Notes: generated by a model not told the origin, from the letters alone. A stretch of 64,000 nucleotides of DNA from Photobacterium sp. DA100 (GCF_029223585.1 NZ_CP119424.1:744001-808000); one strand, 5' to 3'. Positions 51,460-61,983 are shown, counted from the stretch's first letter. Program-made: numbers and translations.

Positions 51460-52512
51460 ATGCATAAAACCGATGATGTTCGCATTCGCGAAATTAAAGA
51501 ACTTCTCCCTCCGGTCGCCGTACTGGAGCGTTTTCCTGCAACAGAAAATGCGTCTGAAACGGTATATCAAGCACGTCAGTCAATTCACAAGATCCTAAAT
51601 GATGAAGATGATCGACTGTTGGTCATTGTTGGCCCGTGTTCGATCCACGACACCAAGGCGGCACTTGAATACGGCCAGAAGCTAAAGGCGCTGCGTGAAG
51701 AGCTAAAAGGTGAACTTGAGGTGGTTATGCGGGTTTACTTCGAAAAGCCGCGTACCACTGTGGGTTGGAAAGGACTTATCAACGACCCATACATGGACAA
51801 CAGCTTCCAGCTCAACGATGGTCTCCGTATGGGGCGAAAGCTGTTGCTTGATCTAACCGATATGGGCGTACCGACAGCGGGTGAGTTCCTAGATATGATC
51901 ACGCCGCAGTACATGGGAGATCTGATCAGTTGGGGGGCTATCGGTGCCCGTACCACAGAATCTCAGGTACACCGTGAGTTGGCATCGGGCCTTTCTTGTC
52001 CTGTAGGCTTCAAAAACGGCACAGACGGTAACATTAAAATTGCCACCGATGCGATAGGTTCATCGAGCTCGCCGCACCACTTCCTATCTGTGACCAAATA
52101 CGGCCACTCAGCGATTGTCTCAACGGCGGGTAATGAGGACTGCCACATTATTTTACGTGGCGGCAAAGAGCCTAACTACAGCAAGGAGCATGTGAAGGCG
52201 ATTACCGATCAGCTTGAAAGTGCTGGCCTGCGCCAGAAGGTGATGATTGACTTCAGCCACGCTAACAGCCTCAAGCAGTACCAGCGCCAGATGTTGGTGT
52301 CCGAAGATGTCGGTAGCCAGATCGCAGAAGGTAATAAAGCTATTTTCGGGGTAATGATTGAAAGTCACCTTGTCGAAGGTCGTCAGGATATCGTCGAAGG
52401 TCAAGAGCCAACTTATGGCCAGAGCATCACCGATGCCTGCATTGGCTTTGGCGATACCGAGAAAGTACTTCGCCAGCTTGCTGCCGATGTGAAAAAACGC
52501 CGCGATAAGTAA
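51460..52512 (+). CDS. aroG: 3-deoxy-7-phosphoheptulonate synthase (DAHP synthase)
   Basis: A 350-residue class I DAHP synthase that condenses phosphoenolpyruvate with erythrose-4-phosphate in the first shikimate step. The signatures VIVGPCSIHDTKAALEYG, VMRVYFEKPRTTVGWKGL, GARTTESQVHRELASGLSCPVGFKNGTDG in parts and MIDFSHANS are complete. N-terminal residues (MHKTDDVRIREIKELLPPVAVL) resemble the Phe-sensitive AroG more than AroF or AroH. A TyrR box precedes it, so aromatic amino acids should repress it. A strong terminator follows. Confidence 0.93.
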   Translation: MHKTDDVRIREIKELLPPVAVLERFPATENASETVYQARQSIHKILNDEDDRLLVIVGPCSIHDTKAALEYGQKLKALREELKGELEVVMRVYFEKPRTTVGWKGLINDPYMDNSFQLNDGLRMGRKLLLDLTDMGVPTAGEFLDMITPQYMGDLISWGAIGARTTESQVHRELASGLSCPVGFKNGTDGNIKIATDAIGSSSSPHHFLSVTKYGHSAIVSTAGNEDCHIILRGGKEPNYSKEHVKAITDQLESAGLRQKVMIDFSHANSLKQYQRQMLVSEDVGSQIAEGNKAIFGVMIESHLVEGRQDIVEGQEPTYGQSITDACIGFGDTEKVLRQLAADVKKRRDK

Positions 52513-52540
52513 GAAAGGCTTAATCTAGAAACGACCTAAC

Positions 52541-52566
52541 AAGCCAGCAAGACAGCTGGCTTTTTA
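52541..52566 (+). terminator. rho-independent terminator of aroG
   Basis: AAGCCAGC and GCTGGCTT form an eight-base stem around AAGACA, followed by TTTAC; 28 bases past the aroG stop. Confidence 0.85.
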
Positions 52567-52653
52567 CTGTAAAAAATACTTGATTGAATTTAAACATTTA
52601 ACGCATGGGGTTTATAATTATATATAGGATTTGCTCTGTACAAAGGATTGTAT

Positions 52654-54051
52654 ATGCGGGAAAAATCAGTTTTATATAATGTTATATTCTATTTTCTTTG
52701 TTTCGGGTTAATATACTTTTGCTTTAACCTGCATTTTTCCAAAAAAAACATGTATCTACTTTATGATTCTAAAAGGTTTTATGTCGCCGGTTTAGTATTC
52801 TTGATTTGTTTTTTTATTGTGATATCGAACAGTATTAGAATAGGTATCATTACTGCGATACAGGAACTACCTCTGTGGTTAAAGTTAATATTGATTGTAC
52901 TCGTGCTGAGTATGCTGATGTCTACTTTTAATAGCGATGATGTTGTTTTTTCAGCTCGTTATTTTTTGTACTATCTTGGTTTGTTTTTTCTATGCTGTGC
53001 TCTTTATAATACAGTAACAAACCAAGTTTCACAGATGTATAGGTTTTTTGCTGTTATATCTATATTGTTATTTTTATCGGTTGGAATGGCCTTTTGGCTA
53101 AGAATATATTTTGAGTTGGAAGTAAATATACATACTATTTTTAGCTTTTCCAACCCAAGATTTTTAAACCAAATCCAAGTTTGGTTGGTTATTCCATTGC
53201 TCTATATGTCAATATTAAATATTAAAAGAAATAAAAATATCATAATTTTAAATTTTGCTTTGATGCTTAGTGTCGCAGTAATTATTGCAACAGATGCAAG
53301 AGGGATCAGTATTGCGCTATTCTCTGTTGTAATACTGTGGTCTTTGATTGATGGGGCATGGCGGCGAGAAATACTTACTTTAAGCTTCAAAGTTGCAATA
53401 TTGGGCTACATAATAAAATTGATAATATTGTCGCCGGTACCCGGCTTTATCTTTGGTGATGGGATACTCGATTTTGGAACTATAAGGACTGATTCTCCTG
53501 GAAGGTTACAACTATGGAAAGATTCATTATCATTAATTGACTTTTTGGGAGGAGGTGGGGGTTATTTTGTTTGTACTTCTGAATATAACGACTCGCCTAA
53601 GTTTGGCCATCCTCATAATTCTATGCTGCAAGCATTAATTGAGTGGGGAGCTTTAGCTGCAATCTCATATTGTTTACTATTAGCTTCATTGTTTTACAAA
53701 GTTATTACAACAAATCGAAGGATAGTGAGGGTATCAGGTTTAAGTCTATTAGCTGGTTTTGCATATAGTTTTGTATCTGGGGTTCTAGTTATGCCATTAA
53801 GCCAGTTACTTGCTGTTTTGTCTATAGCTATATTTTGGCATCGTCTTAAAGGAAAATCTCCTTCACAGAAAGGTAAATATACAAATAGCTTTTCTAGCTT
53901 ACTCTTGATTGCTGCCTCTTTGATAGTCTTTTCTTTAATTGATATGGGAGGAGAGAGAATTGAAATGTATCAGTCTGGTTTTTTACAGAATGAACAGATT
54001 GAAAATGAAAGGGTAAGAATAGACTTTTGGCTTGGTCATAATTGTAGTTAG
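52654..54051 (+). CDS. O-antigen ligase / polymerase-like membrane protein
   Basis: A 465-residue membrane protein with about eleven helices. The periplasmic loop with GHPHNSMLQALIEWG is the signature of the Wzy_C/O-antigen-ligase superfamily (WaaL, Wzy, PglL), which joins lipid-linked glycans to an acceptor or polymerises them. Codon use is much more AT-rich than the genes around it (many ATA, TTT and AAT codons), a sign of horizontal acquisition. The ATG at 52654 follows AAGGA by six bases; a TTG at 52648 is less likely. It is convergent with tadD. Ligase, polymerase and pilin glycosylase roles cannot be told apart here. Confidence 0.85.
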   Translation: MREKSVLYNVIFYFLCFGLIYFCFNLHFSKKNMYLLYDSKRFYVAGLVFLICFFIVISNSIRIGIITAIQELPLWLKLILIVLVLSMLMSTFNSDDVVFSARYFLYYLGLFFLCCALYNTVTNQVSQMYRFFAVISILLFLSVGMAFWLRIYFELEVNIHTIFSFSNPRFLNQIQVWLVIPLLYMSILNIKRNKNIIILNFALMLSVAVIIATDARGISIALFSVVILWSLIDGAWRREILTLSFKVAILGYIIKLIILSPVPGFIFGDGILDFGTIRTDSPGRLQLWKDSLSLIDFLGGGGGYFVCTSEYNDSPKFGHPHNSMLQALIEWGALAAISYCLLLASLFYKVITTNRRIVRVSGLSLLAGFAYSFVSGVLVMPLSQLLAVLSIAIFWHRLKGKSPSQKGKYTNSFSSLLLIAASLIVFSLIDMGGERIEMYQSGFLQNEQIENERVRIDFWLGHNCS

Positions 54052-54063
54052 TTATGAAAAAGG

Positions 54064-54090
54064 AAAGCCACCAACTATGGTGGCTTAAAT
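54064..54090. terminator. bidirectional terminator between ligase-like gene and tadD
   Basis: AAAGCCACCA and TGGTGGCTTA pair around ACTA with A and T rich flanks. It is placed between two stops 42 bases apart. Confidence 0.75.
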
Positions 54091-54093
54091 TTA

Positions 54094-55185
54094 TCAATGA
54101 TTGGTATCGGTAATAGAGTAAACGGTCGTTTGTGATTGGTTATTATATTGGTTGTTGGTCAGTTTTACCGGGGGGGATGTAATTTGTAATTTTTGGGCTC
54201 GTTTTAAATTAACTTGTGCTTTTTCATAGAAAGTGGGGCTGGTATTAATCGCTCTTTCAAGATAATTTATGGCAGATTCATAGTCGCCCTCTAACATTGC
54301 GAAGTAACCAACATCGTTTAAGGCTTTTTCTCTAGGCATGACATTGGATAGAGCATCGAACGCATCTTCATATCGTTTGGATTTTATGTAGGTTAGCCCT
54401 AGATTAGACCAAGCGCGCTTATTCTTTGGATACAAAGTCGTTGTTCGCTTATTGATAATTTCCGACTGAGCCAAGTTTCCATCAAGGTAGTATGAGTAGC
54501 CAAGGTTTGTCAGGGTTTTTTCTGAGCGGTTATTAACGTTTAGAGCAGTGAGGTAAATTTGTTGGGCGGATTTATGTTTAGCATCAAGATCAGCAATAAT
54601 CCCCAAGCCTATATATGCATCTAGCGGCGAGCTACTATCAATGAGCAGCCTCTGGGAATATAAGTTGCGCTCGGGGTCCCAGTCTGATTTTCCTTGTCTT
54701 TGTTGATCCAGCTTAATTGCTTTGAGTAGCTGCTTTTTGGCGTTATCGTGTTCACCTAGTTTGAGTTCAACTACGCCGACGGATGCGGCATATTGAATAT
54801 TGTCTTTATTGATTAGAGCGGCGCGGCTATATGCGAGTTTTGCCAGCTTGTAATTTTGTCTTTGTTGGTGGATATAGCCAATTTTGTAAAAGGCTTGATC
54901 GGAATTTTTTTGATCAGGAAAACTCAGTGCTCTGATGTACTGATACAGCGCTAAGTCGTAATCATTTGCTAAGTAGGCTTGATCACCGCGAAGAATAGCT
55001 TCTTGTGCATTTTCAGGGGGGAAATCACCGGTAAGCCCCAGCGTTGATTTCCCATCGTAAAGCTCATGATTGAATTCTATGTTACCTGTTGGCACTGTAT
55101 CATTACTAGCACAGCCTATGATAAGTGATGATACTATAGACAGTACAATAAACTTCTTTTCAAAAAAAATATTAGCGCTCATCAT
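54094..55185 (-). CDS. tadD: TadD-like TPR lipoprotein
   Basis: A 363-residue lipoprotein with lipobox IIGC (Cys near 25) and about seven tetratricopeptide repeats (AYLANDYDLALYQYIRAL, NYKLAKLAYSRAALI, LGYSYYLDGNLAQSE and later units). TadD is a pilotin-like Tad factor needed for secretin assembly. It is the last gene of the operon. The ATG at 55185 (MMSAN) follows AAGGAAG; the longer frame overlaps tadC. Confidence 0.88.
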   Translation of the reverse strand: MMSANIFFEKKFIVLSIVSSLIIGCASNDTVPTGNIEFNHELYDGKSTLGLTGDFPPENAQEAILRGDQAYLANDYDLALYQYIRALSFPDQKNSDQAFYKIGYIHQQRQNYKLAKLAYSRAALINKDNIQYAASVGVVELKLGEHDNAKKQLLKAIKLDQQRQGKSDWDPERNLYSQRLLIDSSSPLDAYIGLGIIADLDAKHKSAQQIYLTALNVNNRSEKTLTNLGYSYYLDGNLAQSEIINKRTTTLYPKNKRAWSNLGLTYIKSKRYEDAFDALSNVMPREKALNDVGYFAMLEGDYESAINYLERAINTSPTFYEKAQVNLKRAQKLQITSPPVKLTNNQYNNQSQTTVYSITDTNH

Positions 55186-55204
55186 TTTACTTCCTTTTAC
55201 TTGG

Positions 55205-56170
55205 CTAACGGCCTGCAAACATATCCAATACTTTTACGATAGCAGGACCTACTGCAACTGCAAAAAAACCAGGCCAAATGCAAGTAACTAATGGAAAAAT
55301 CATTTTTGTACCTATTTTTGCGGCTTCTTCTTCCGCTTTTTGCATGCGCCTGTCACGAAATTCATCCGCATATTCTCTTAATGTATCTCCCATGCTGGAC
55401 CCGAGTTTCACCGATTGCGTAATAATACTGATAAGGCCTTGAAGCTCAATGAGTCCAGTTCGTTCAACAAATTGATTGAGCGCAACGGGGATTGAAATTC
55501 CAATACGAGCTTTTTGACCAACCAGCTGCAATTCTTGACTGAGTTCGGGCGAGACAGAATCGATTTCCTTTGCCACACGGTTGAGTGCGGCTTGAAATCC
55601 GAGTCCAGCCTCAGATGCTACCACTAGTAAATCAAGGGCGTCGGGGAAAGCATTTCTTAATGCTTTTGTTCGATTTTCGGCAAGGTTACGCAGAATAATA
55701 TTAGGGATAAACGAGGCACTACCCACGGCTATTAGGGTGTAAATAACGACTTTTTGCGAGGTTAGTTCCGGAAAGAAGTTAGTAGCAATGACAGCTCCAA
55801 TCAAAGCGAATAAAGATAAAATGATTTTTATTGCGTAAAAAGAAGTTAATGCTGAGCTTTTTTCAAAACCGGCATGCATTAGCAGTTCTTTGGTATTAAG
55901 TTGTTCAGCTTTAGATTTGGGAGTGACGTATTTTTCGATAGACTCCAGTGTTTTATCAATCTGTTTTGTTCCTGAGGAGGTGTGTCGGTTTTTGTTTGGT
56001 GCTGAAATAGTGTTCAAACGCTGTTTGAGTGGGTTAGAGAGGTTGTTGATTAATATCCCGATACTTACCGTTAAGGCAACTGCACTCAAGAATACAAATC
56101 CTAGCACAACCCATTTGGTCAGATCTTCATTGTCTAAGTAGGTGTTCAATACGCTGATGATATAGTCCAT
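55205..56170 (-). CDS. tadC: Tad inner-membrane platform protein TadC
   Basis: A 321-residue protein of the T2SF family with an N-terminal helix, a cytoplasmic domain (DALDLLVVASEAGLGFQAALNRVA) and C-terminal helices ending VGPAIVKVLDMFAG. With TadB it forms the platform of the Flp pilus motor. It starts two bases after the tadB stop and ends before tadD. Confidence 0.92.
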   Translation of the reverse strand: MDYIISVLNTYLDNEDLTKWVVLGFVFLSAVALTVSIGILINNLSNPLKQRLNTISAPNKNRHTSSGTKQIDKTLESIEKYVTPKSKAEQLNTKELLMHAGFEKSSALTSFYAIKIILSLFALIGAVIATNFFPELTSQKVVIYTLIAVGSASFIPNIILRNLAENRTKALRNAFPDALDLLVVASEAGLGFQAALNRVAKEIDSVSPELSQELQLVGQKARIGISIPVALNQFVERTGLIELQGLISIITQSVKLGSSMGDTLREYADEFRDRRMQKAEEEAAKIGTKMIFPLVTCIWPGFFAVAVGPAIVKVLDMFAGR

Positions 56171-56171
56171 A

Positions 56172-57143
56172 TCACACCTCGATTCGTAATAGCTTTCTTA
56201 TCCAAAACAGGCCAAGTGTCATCAGTATTGCCGTGACGGTCAATACTGTCTGACCTCGTTCTGATTCCAGCAGAGGGGCAATGTAGCCTGGATTACTGAT
56301 GTAAAGCATGAGGAAAAGTACAAATGGGACCATCATAAGTACCCATGCCGACATACGTCCTTCTGCTGAAAGTGTTCTGACTTTTCGCATCAGACGAAAC
56401 CGGCTTCTGATCACACCTGAAATTTTATCGAGTGTTTCTGCAAGGTTCCCTCCGGTTTCTTTTTGGATTGTAACTGCACTATTAAAGGCCAGCACACTCA
56501 CGGAGGGGTTTCGTTGCGCCAAGTTAGCGAGCGCGATTTTTAAATCAACGCCATAGTTGAGTTCAACGAAAGTTTTGCCAAACTCAACGGAAATGGGAGG
56601 GGACATTTCCTCACTGACTGTCTTCATCACTTCGGTAAATGGATAGCCCACTAATAGGGCTCGTTTCATTACATCTAGCGCCTCAACAAACTGCTCCTCG
56701 AAAAGTTGCAGCCGCTGTTCTGACTTTTGACGTAAAAAAAGGAAAAATCCCACAAGAATAATGACTGGAACGGTTGCTGCAAACCTTACGCTCTGTGTTA
56801 AAAAAAGCGTGGCAAACATTGAGAGAAACATGCTAACTGTTAACCAAATACCAACTTTGTAAGCTTTCCAATTAAGCCCAGCAAGTTCGAGTTTCTCACC
56901 CAGATATTCGCCAAAGGCATTGTTTTCTAGCCAGCGTTCAGTTGGTGACAGCTTGTCCAAATAACTTCTTCTCAACAGTGACTGCTGATGGACTTTGCCC
57001 GATTCTGCAATGATTTCGAGTTGCTTTTTTAACAGCCGGTTGCGATTAGCCCGTGTTCCAGATGCTGAAATAAGGATAGTTTGTGAGATAACAACGACCG
57101 CAACAAACAAAATGATGAGGTAAAGTTTTAGATTCTGATCCAT
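56172..57143 (-). CDS. tadB: Tad inner-membrane platform protein TadB
   Basis: A 323-residue T2SF-family protein with helices near both ends and the domain QFVEALDVMKRALLVGYPFTEVMKTV followed by IQKETGGNLAETLDKISGVIRSR. It pairs with TadC. The start overlaps the tadA stop by one base (57143), so translation is coupled. Confidence 0.92.
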   Translation of the reverse strand: MDQNLKLYLIILFVAVVVISQTILISASGTRANRNRLLKKQLEIIAESGKVHQQSLLRRSYLDKLSPTERWLENNAFGEYLGEKLELAGLNWKAYKVGIWLTVSMFLSMFATLFLTQSVRFAATVPVIILVGFFLFLRQKSEQRLQLFEEQFVEALDVMKRALLVGYPFTEVMKTVSEEMSPPISVEFGKTFVELNYGVDLKIALANLAQRNPSVSVLAFNSAVTIQKETGGNLAETLDKISGVIRSRFRLMRKVRTLSAEGRMSAWVLMMVPFVLFLMLYISNPGYIAPLLESERGQTVLTVTAILMTLGLFWIRKLLRIEV

Positions 57144-58519
57144 TAGAAACCTCCGTTACTGTCGGAAGTGAAATATGAGTAAGGAAGTTCGATCCCCATA
57201 TGCTTGAAGGTATCCATGAATGACGGTACATTACCCGTTGCCTGATATTTGCCGATGACATTACCATTTTCATCAATGCCTTGGCGGGTAAAACAAAACA
57301 GCTCTGTTAATGTGATGACATCTCCTTCCATAGCATTTACTTCGACAATGCTGGTAATACGTCGCTTACCATCTTCCATGCGGCGTAATTGGACAATGAT
57401 ATTGAGAGCCGAAGCAATTTGTGAACGAACATTCTTAATCGGCATGTTCCAGCCTGCTATGGCGAACATATTCTCAATTCGGCCAAGAGCATCCCGTGGA
57501 GTATTCGCATGTATTGTTGTCATTGAACCGTCATGACCGGTATTCATTGCTGCGAGCATATCGACAGCTTCACCTCCACGAACCTCACCGACAACAATGC
57601 GATCCGGTCGCATACGTAGTGAGTTGATAACTAATTCACGCTGAGTGATAGCGCCTCGTCCTTCGATATTGGGTGGACGAGTTTCCAAACGTACAACATG
57701 GGGCTGCTGAAGCTGGAGTTCTGCTGAATCTTCGATAGTTACAATACGTTCATTTTTGGGAATAAATGATGAGCATATATTTAGGGTGGTGGTTTTACCT
57801 GACCCGGTCCCCCCGGAGATTAGAATGTTTAAACGCCCCTTAACGACTGCTTGTAAAAAATGAGCCATCTCTTCATTGAGTGTTCCGTATTCGAGTAATT
57901 GTTCGATCTGGAGCTTTTCAACCGCAAATTTACGGATAGAAAGTGATGGCCCGTCGATAGCGAGCGGCGGAATGATGGCATTAACACGGGAGCCGTCTTT
58001 GAGTCGGGCATCAACCATGGGAGAGCTTTCATCGACCCGTCGTCCAACTTGGGAAACAATCCGGTCGATCACATTGAGAAGGTGTTGGTCGTCCCGAAAA
58101 AAAGAATTAACCGGTTCAAGTTTACCTTTTCGCTCAACATAAATTTGGCGGCTTGAATTAACGAGTATGTCCGATATGGACTGATCTTTTAACAATGGCT
58201 CAAGCGGACCTAGGCCTAATATCTCATCACCTATTTCTTCAATAACTCGTTTGCGCCCTTCTGCATTAAGCGGAACGTCCTTATCGAGTAACAACATACT
58301 CGACATTTCAGCGATTTGTTCATGTGCTTGCTCTAGGGGTAAACTTTCCAATAGCGACAAGTCGATAGTTTTGTATAGCTCATCAATGATATCTTCTTTG
58401 ATTGCCTGTTCCTGTGGATTTGCCGGTTTGGCTTGTCGTGGTTGGTCTTCCAAATCCTGGGTTGGCAATGGTATATGAGTGGTTTGTTCTACCGTATTAA
58501 CTCCCTTTTTTTTAAACAT
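57143..58519 (-). CDS. tadA: Tad pilus assembly ATPase TadA/CpaF
   Basis: A 458-residue secretion ATPase of the CpaF type with Walker [10 protein letters not shown], the Asp box [10 protein letters not shown], Walker B region [12 protein letters not shown], and the His box [13 protein letters not shown]. It drives Flp pilin polymerisation from the cytoplasmic face of the TadBC platform. The N-terminal 60 residues are a variable linker. It starts two bases after the tadZ stop. Confidence 0.95.
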   Translation of the reverse strand: MFKKKGVNTVEQTTHIPLPTQDLEDQPRQAKPANPQEQAIKEDIIDELYKTIDLSLLESLPLEQAHEQIAEMSSMLLLDKDVPLNAEGRKRVIEEIGDEILGLGPLEPLLKDQSISDILVNSSRQIYVERKGKLEPVNSFFRDDQHLLNVIDRIVSQVGRRVDESSPMVDARLKDGSRVNAIIPPLAIDGPSLSIRKFAVEKLQIEQLLEYGTLNEEMAHFLQAVVKGRLNILISGGTGSGKTTTLNICSSFIPKNERIVTIEDSAELQLQQPHVVRLETRPPNIEGRGAITQRELVINSLRMRPDRIVVGEVRGGEAVDMLAAMNTGHDGSMTTIHANTPRDALGRIENMFAIAGWNMPIKNVRSQIASALNIIVQLRRMEDGKRRITSIVEVNAMEGDVITLTELFCFTRQGIDENGNVIGKYQATGNVPSFMDTFKHMGIELPYSYFTSDSNGGF

Positions 58520-58521
58520 AG

Positions 58522-59757
58522 CTAGCTCCTTAGAAACGCAAATAAACGTTTAAAGCCTTTTTCTGGCTGAACTTCATGCCCACTCATCATATTGGCCACA
58601 TCCTTGAGCACTTTCACGATCGGCTTTTTGTCAAAATGTGTTGCCAGTAGTTCCCCTAAATTTGTTGATGCACTGACTGACAGGTAATCATTGGGAACGA
58701 GCACAAGTTCGTCCACATGGAGGGATTTCTTTATGTCATCCGGCTTTATATCAATGTTTTTAGAGTATCGGTTGACGATGACATTTATTTGTTGCTGACT
58801 AAAACCGAACATATGTTTCAATTGCTTGATAAGGCCTGACGCCTCCTGAATGGAGGGAATATTTTGTTGAACAACAATAAAGATGTTATCAGCATTCGAG
58901 ACCGCGGGCAGCGTACTGTTCTCTAGTCCCCTCGATAGATCAATAATAATATGCTCAAAATTATTGGTAACATGCTCTAGGAAGTCACGAAAAGCGTTAG
59001 CTTTAAATTCGGGAATGGTATCTATCAATTGCTCGGAGCGATTGGGGATGAATCTCAGCCCAGACTCGTGCTTGGTGAGTATTCCGGAAAGAGCGTATTC
59101 ATCTAAGCTGTCAACTTGGGAAAGAGCTTCACTCAGTGTGAATTTGGGGTAGGTGGAAAGCAGCCCCGATGAAGACCCAAACTGGGCGTCGGGATCAATC
59201 AGTACAACTGACTTGTGTTCCAGTGCAATGATATGAGCAATTGAGGTTGAAAGAATTGATGCGCCCATTCCTCCCTTGGCATTGATGAACACACTGGTTT
59301 TTCCTTGCTTTCTATTTGCTGATTTTATCTCAGCGCAATTAACGATCAGTTGATCGAGTTCTGACTCATCAAATGGAATGGAAAGAACGTCTTTTATTTC
59401 AACTTTCAATGCATTGCGCAGAACTTCTGTTGTTGATTCCTTGGTGATCAGGATAATTGGAATTGTTTTCGAGATAACTTGCTTTACTCGGTTTGCTATA
59501 GCCATCCAATCCGCGTCACCATCAATGATGATCAGATCTGGTTTTTTGACATTTTCATTGTTTTTAACTTTGGCAATAAATTCTAAGTGACTTAAAGATG
59601 TGAAATGTACATTGCTCCATTGGGCAAAATAGTCGGTCAATGGCTTTAGAAATTTGTCACTGTCACTTATAAGCCAACCATTTATCGACACCGCCAGAGG
59701 CGGCTTCATGGATGAAGATAAGATGTCTGTTTCTGAGAGGTAGCTTGTAGTTTCCAT
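58522..59757 (-). CDS. tadZ: TadZ/CpaE ParA-like localisation ATPase
   Basis: A 411-residue protein with an N-terminal receiver-like domain (about 20-150) and a ParA/MinD ATPase domain (about 155-400), with deviant Walker [10 protein letters not shown] and [12 protein letters not shown]. TadZ directs the pilus machine to the pole. The receiver part lacks a full set of phosphorylation residues, as in known CpaE proteins. The ATG at 59757 follows AGGGTGG. Confidence 0.9.
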   Translation of the reverse strand: METTSYLSETDILSSSMKPPLAVSINGWLISDSDKFLKPLTDYFAQWSNVHFTSLSHLEFIAKVKNNENVKKPDLIIIDGDADWMAIANRVKQVISKTIPIILITKESTTEVLRNALKVEIKDVLSIPFDESELDQLIVNCAEIKSANRKQGKTSVFINAKGGMGASILSTSIAHIIALEHKSVVLIDPDAQFGSSSGLLSTYPKFTLSEALSQVDSLDEYALSGILTKHESGLRFIPNRSEQLIDTIPEFKANAFRDFLEHVTNNFEHIIIDLSRGLENSTLPAVSNADNIFIVVQQNIPSIQEASGLIKQLKHMFGFSQQQINVIVNRYSKNIDIKPDDIKKSLHVDELVLVPNDYLSVSASTNLGELLATHFDKKPIVKVLKDVANMMSGHEVQPEKGFKRLFAFLRS

Positions 59758-59765
59758 ATTCCACC

Positions 59766-60248
59766 CTAGCAGTCAGTGAATCCGGTCCGTGTAACGCCGA
59801 GGCTCTCTCTCGGTAGTAGTGTGCGAAAATCAGGAGCTGTAAATGTAAGATCAAACAGCGGGATCAATAATGAAATTTGATAATTAGTAATCCTCGCCTC
59901 GACAAACTCAATTTGATTGAAATTGACGGTTTGGGTGACATCTTCAGTAATTGTTTGGCCTAAGCTATCGAGGTAGTTAACTTCAATATTGTTGATGGTG
60001 AAACCGGGCAGGGGAACGTTATCAATGATCGCCGCGAGCAGGGTATCTTGTTGCTCAGTAGCTGACACTTGACAGACTGTTGCTAAACGAGCAGTTCGGC
60101 GCGAGGTTTCGTTCAAAGCATGCCAAGTAAAAAGCAAGCGTCCAAATTCGATAATGGCAAATATCAGGAGAAAGAACAGCGAAGCAACGATTGAAAATTC
60201 GACTAAGGTACTGCCATGCTGTTTATTATTCTTTAAACTGATCATCAC
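59766..60248 (-). CDS. TadE-like minor pseudopilin, second copy
   Basis: A 160-residue TadE-type protein: short cytoplasmic leader KQHGSTLVEFSIVASLFFLLIFAIIEFGRLLF in two halves, one helix, and a periplasmic domain with two cysteines and a closing TGFTDC. Prepilin peptidase would cut before the helix near Gly. It overlaps the preceding tadE-like gene by four bases, so the pair acts like TadE and TadF. It starts eight bases from tadZ. Confidence 0.88.
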   Translation of the reverse strand: MMISLKNNKQHGSTLVEFSIVASLFFLLIFAIIEFGRLLFTWHALNETSRRTARLATVCQVSATEQQDTLLAAIIDNVPLPGFTINNIEVNYLDSLGQTITEDVTQTVNFNQIEFVEARITNYQISLLIPLFDLTFTAPDFRTLLPRESLGVTRTGFTDC

Positions 60249-60688
60249 AGAACCCTCATTGAGTAAGAGGAGACCAAGGTAAAATTAAGATCGATATCTT
60301 TTCCTGTGAAGTATCCCGGTATGAAGCTCATAACGGGTTGATATGGGTATTTTATCTCAACTTTTACATAATTTCCGGTCAGGGTTACTTCAACTTGGGA
60401 TGTGCTCAGAGCGGGAATGATAGCTTCCGTCCCTCCGTTGATGGAGCCATACACCGCGAGGTTTTTAGTCAATGTGATATTGCTGTCATCTAACGTATAT
60501 AAGCCGTCTGTGCCTTTGAATTCGCCTGATAGGAATCTGGCCGAATCTCTACTTATTTTCTCTAATTCGGCGTAAGTGTAAAAAGCTCGCCCTAACTCTA
60601 CCAGCGACAGCAGCAGCAGCAGGAAAAAAGGTAGCAAGATGGTAAACTCGACCATCGCGACTCCGCTTTGTTGACTTTGAGTTTTCAT
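60245..60688 (-). CDS. tadE: TadE-like minor pseudopilin, first copy
   Basis: A 147-residue TadE-family protein with leader QQSGVAMVEF, a hydrophobic helix (FTILLPFFLLLLLSLVELG) and a small beta-rich periplasmic part. It is translated from an ATG overlapping the tadG-like stop by one base (60688). Together with the second copy it would form a minor-pilin complex at the pilus base. Confidence 0.9.
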   Translation of the reverse strand: MKTQSQQSGVAMVEFTILLPFFLLLLLSLVELGRAFYTYAELEKISRDSARFLSGEFKGTDGLYTLDDSNITLTKNLAVYGSINGGTEAIIPALSTSQVEVTLTGNYVKVEIKYPYQPVMSFIPGYFTGKDIDLNFTLVSSYSMRVL

Positions 60689-61983
60689 TATGAGTCCCCG
60701 CTGTCAGGGTCGGCAAAAAGCACTATCTTGTAAGGACCTTCTTCATTCGGCTCATTGCTTGCGTTGCCGCTGTTGTTTCTGCAGTCTTTGATGAATTCCC
60801 CGATGATCCAAGAGCCATCACCGTTGCCTGAATTATCATCGATCGTGGTGGTTTCGCTTACTGGTTGTGAGATGAAAAAACACCCGAGTCCTTTAAGCTC
60901 AACTTCCATCCTGCCGCCATTCTTTGAGGCGGTACTGCAGTCTAAAATAGGAACGGTTACTATTCGGCGGAAATAACCTTTTTCTTGGCAAGAAGATGAA
61001 TTGAGGCAGGACTCATAATTCTGTGATTCATATTTTCCCATGTAATCCGAATAACTGTAGAGATCACCGGCTGTTTTGTTAGGCTCATATTTGTTAGTTT
61101 CGGGGTTCAGCATTACCGCTGCTATGTTGTCTTTATCATACTCGGAATTGATATCTGGTATATAGTCCTCATCTTTCAGGCCGGGCACTTTAAAGCCTTC
61201 AAACCGTGAATCTAAGGCTAGGGTGGGGCCGACCATATTACCGGTTTCTGTAGTGATTTGTTCGCCTTCTTTAAGGGTAAGGCAACTGTCGTATTTGCCA
61301 GCTAAAGCCTCGCGGTACGCATCGGCACCGGTTTGGGGATTGCCGTCAGCATCGGTGAGGGTGATAGGCATAAAATTACCTGGGCCTAAGTCCGATGGAT
61401 TTGTTGACGAAGCCTTGAGCACGTGGAGAGTCTCAGTGGAATACCCAGCGATGTTGTTTTCGCTGGAATCATCTCCAGCACAGATACTCAAGGGGACAAT
61501 ATTGCATGAGCGGCCCAGACTAGAACTTGGCCCAGCGACCGCAGAAGCTCTGGTGCTTAAGTCAATTTTCATTATCGAGACTAAGAAGTCCGGAATATCG
61601 ACATTTTCGATGCGAACTCTGACATAGGGTGAATCTGTTGTCGCGGTACTTGGATCAAAAGGAAGGTTTTCGGAGAACTCGAAAGCTATCGTTGCATTGT
61701 CGAGTTCAATAGCCGTGTAACCGTCATAACTAAGGTTATCGTTAATGGCTTGAGTTCCAGCTGTAATTGCATCTGCTTGTGTGCCGCCTAAATCGATGGT
61801 TTTGGCAGCACTTAGCGCGGCTGAATCAGCAAGATTCTGCAGTTTACCTTTGGACAAAACAAGGTTGCCGACGTCGAGAGCCAAGGCGCCTGCGCCAATG
61901 AGTACCGCCATTGCTAGTGTGGCGAATACAACAACCACACCTTTTTGTTTGCTGGGTCGGCTATATCTGGTTTTGGCTCTCAT
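60688..61983 (-). CDS. tadG: TadG-like membrane-anchored Tad protein
   Basis: A 431-residue protein with an N-terminal leader RPSKQKGVVVVFATLAMAVLIGAGALALDVG in two parts, the DUF2134/TadG N-terminal domain, LADSAALSAAKTIDL motif, and a long periplasmic part with eight or so cysteines. TadG proteins take part in Flp assembly. No von Willebrand A domain is obvious, unlike many TadG proteins. It lies upstream of both tadE-like genes, an unusual position. Confidence 0.85.
   Translation of the reverse strand: MRAKTRYSRPSKQKGVVVVFATLAMAVLIGAGALALDVGNLVLSKGKLQNLADSAALSAAKTIDLGGTQADAITAGTQAINDNLSYDGYTAIELDNATIAFEFSENLPFDPSTATTDSPYVRVRIENVDIPDFLVSIMKIDLSTRASAVAGPSSSLGRSCNIVPLSICAGDDSSENNIAGYSTETLHVLKASSTNPSDLGPGNFMPITLTDADGNPQTGADAYREALAGKYDSCLTLKEGEQITTETGNMVGPTLALDSRFEGFKVPGLKDEDYIPDINSEYDKDNIAAVMLNPETNKYEPNKTAGDLYSYSDYMGKYESQNYESCLNSSSCQEKGYFRRIVTVPILDCSTASKNGGRMEVELKGLGCFFISQPVSETTTIDDNSGNGDGSWIIGEFIKDCRNNSGNASNEPNEEGPYKIVLFADPDSGDS

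Noticed and set aside
58533..58553. ACGCAAATAAACGTTT considered as a PurR box
   Set aside because: It lies inside the tadZ coding end, and the half-sites are spaced wrongly for PurR.
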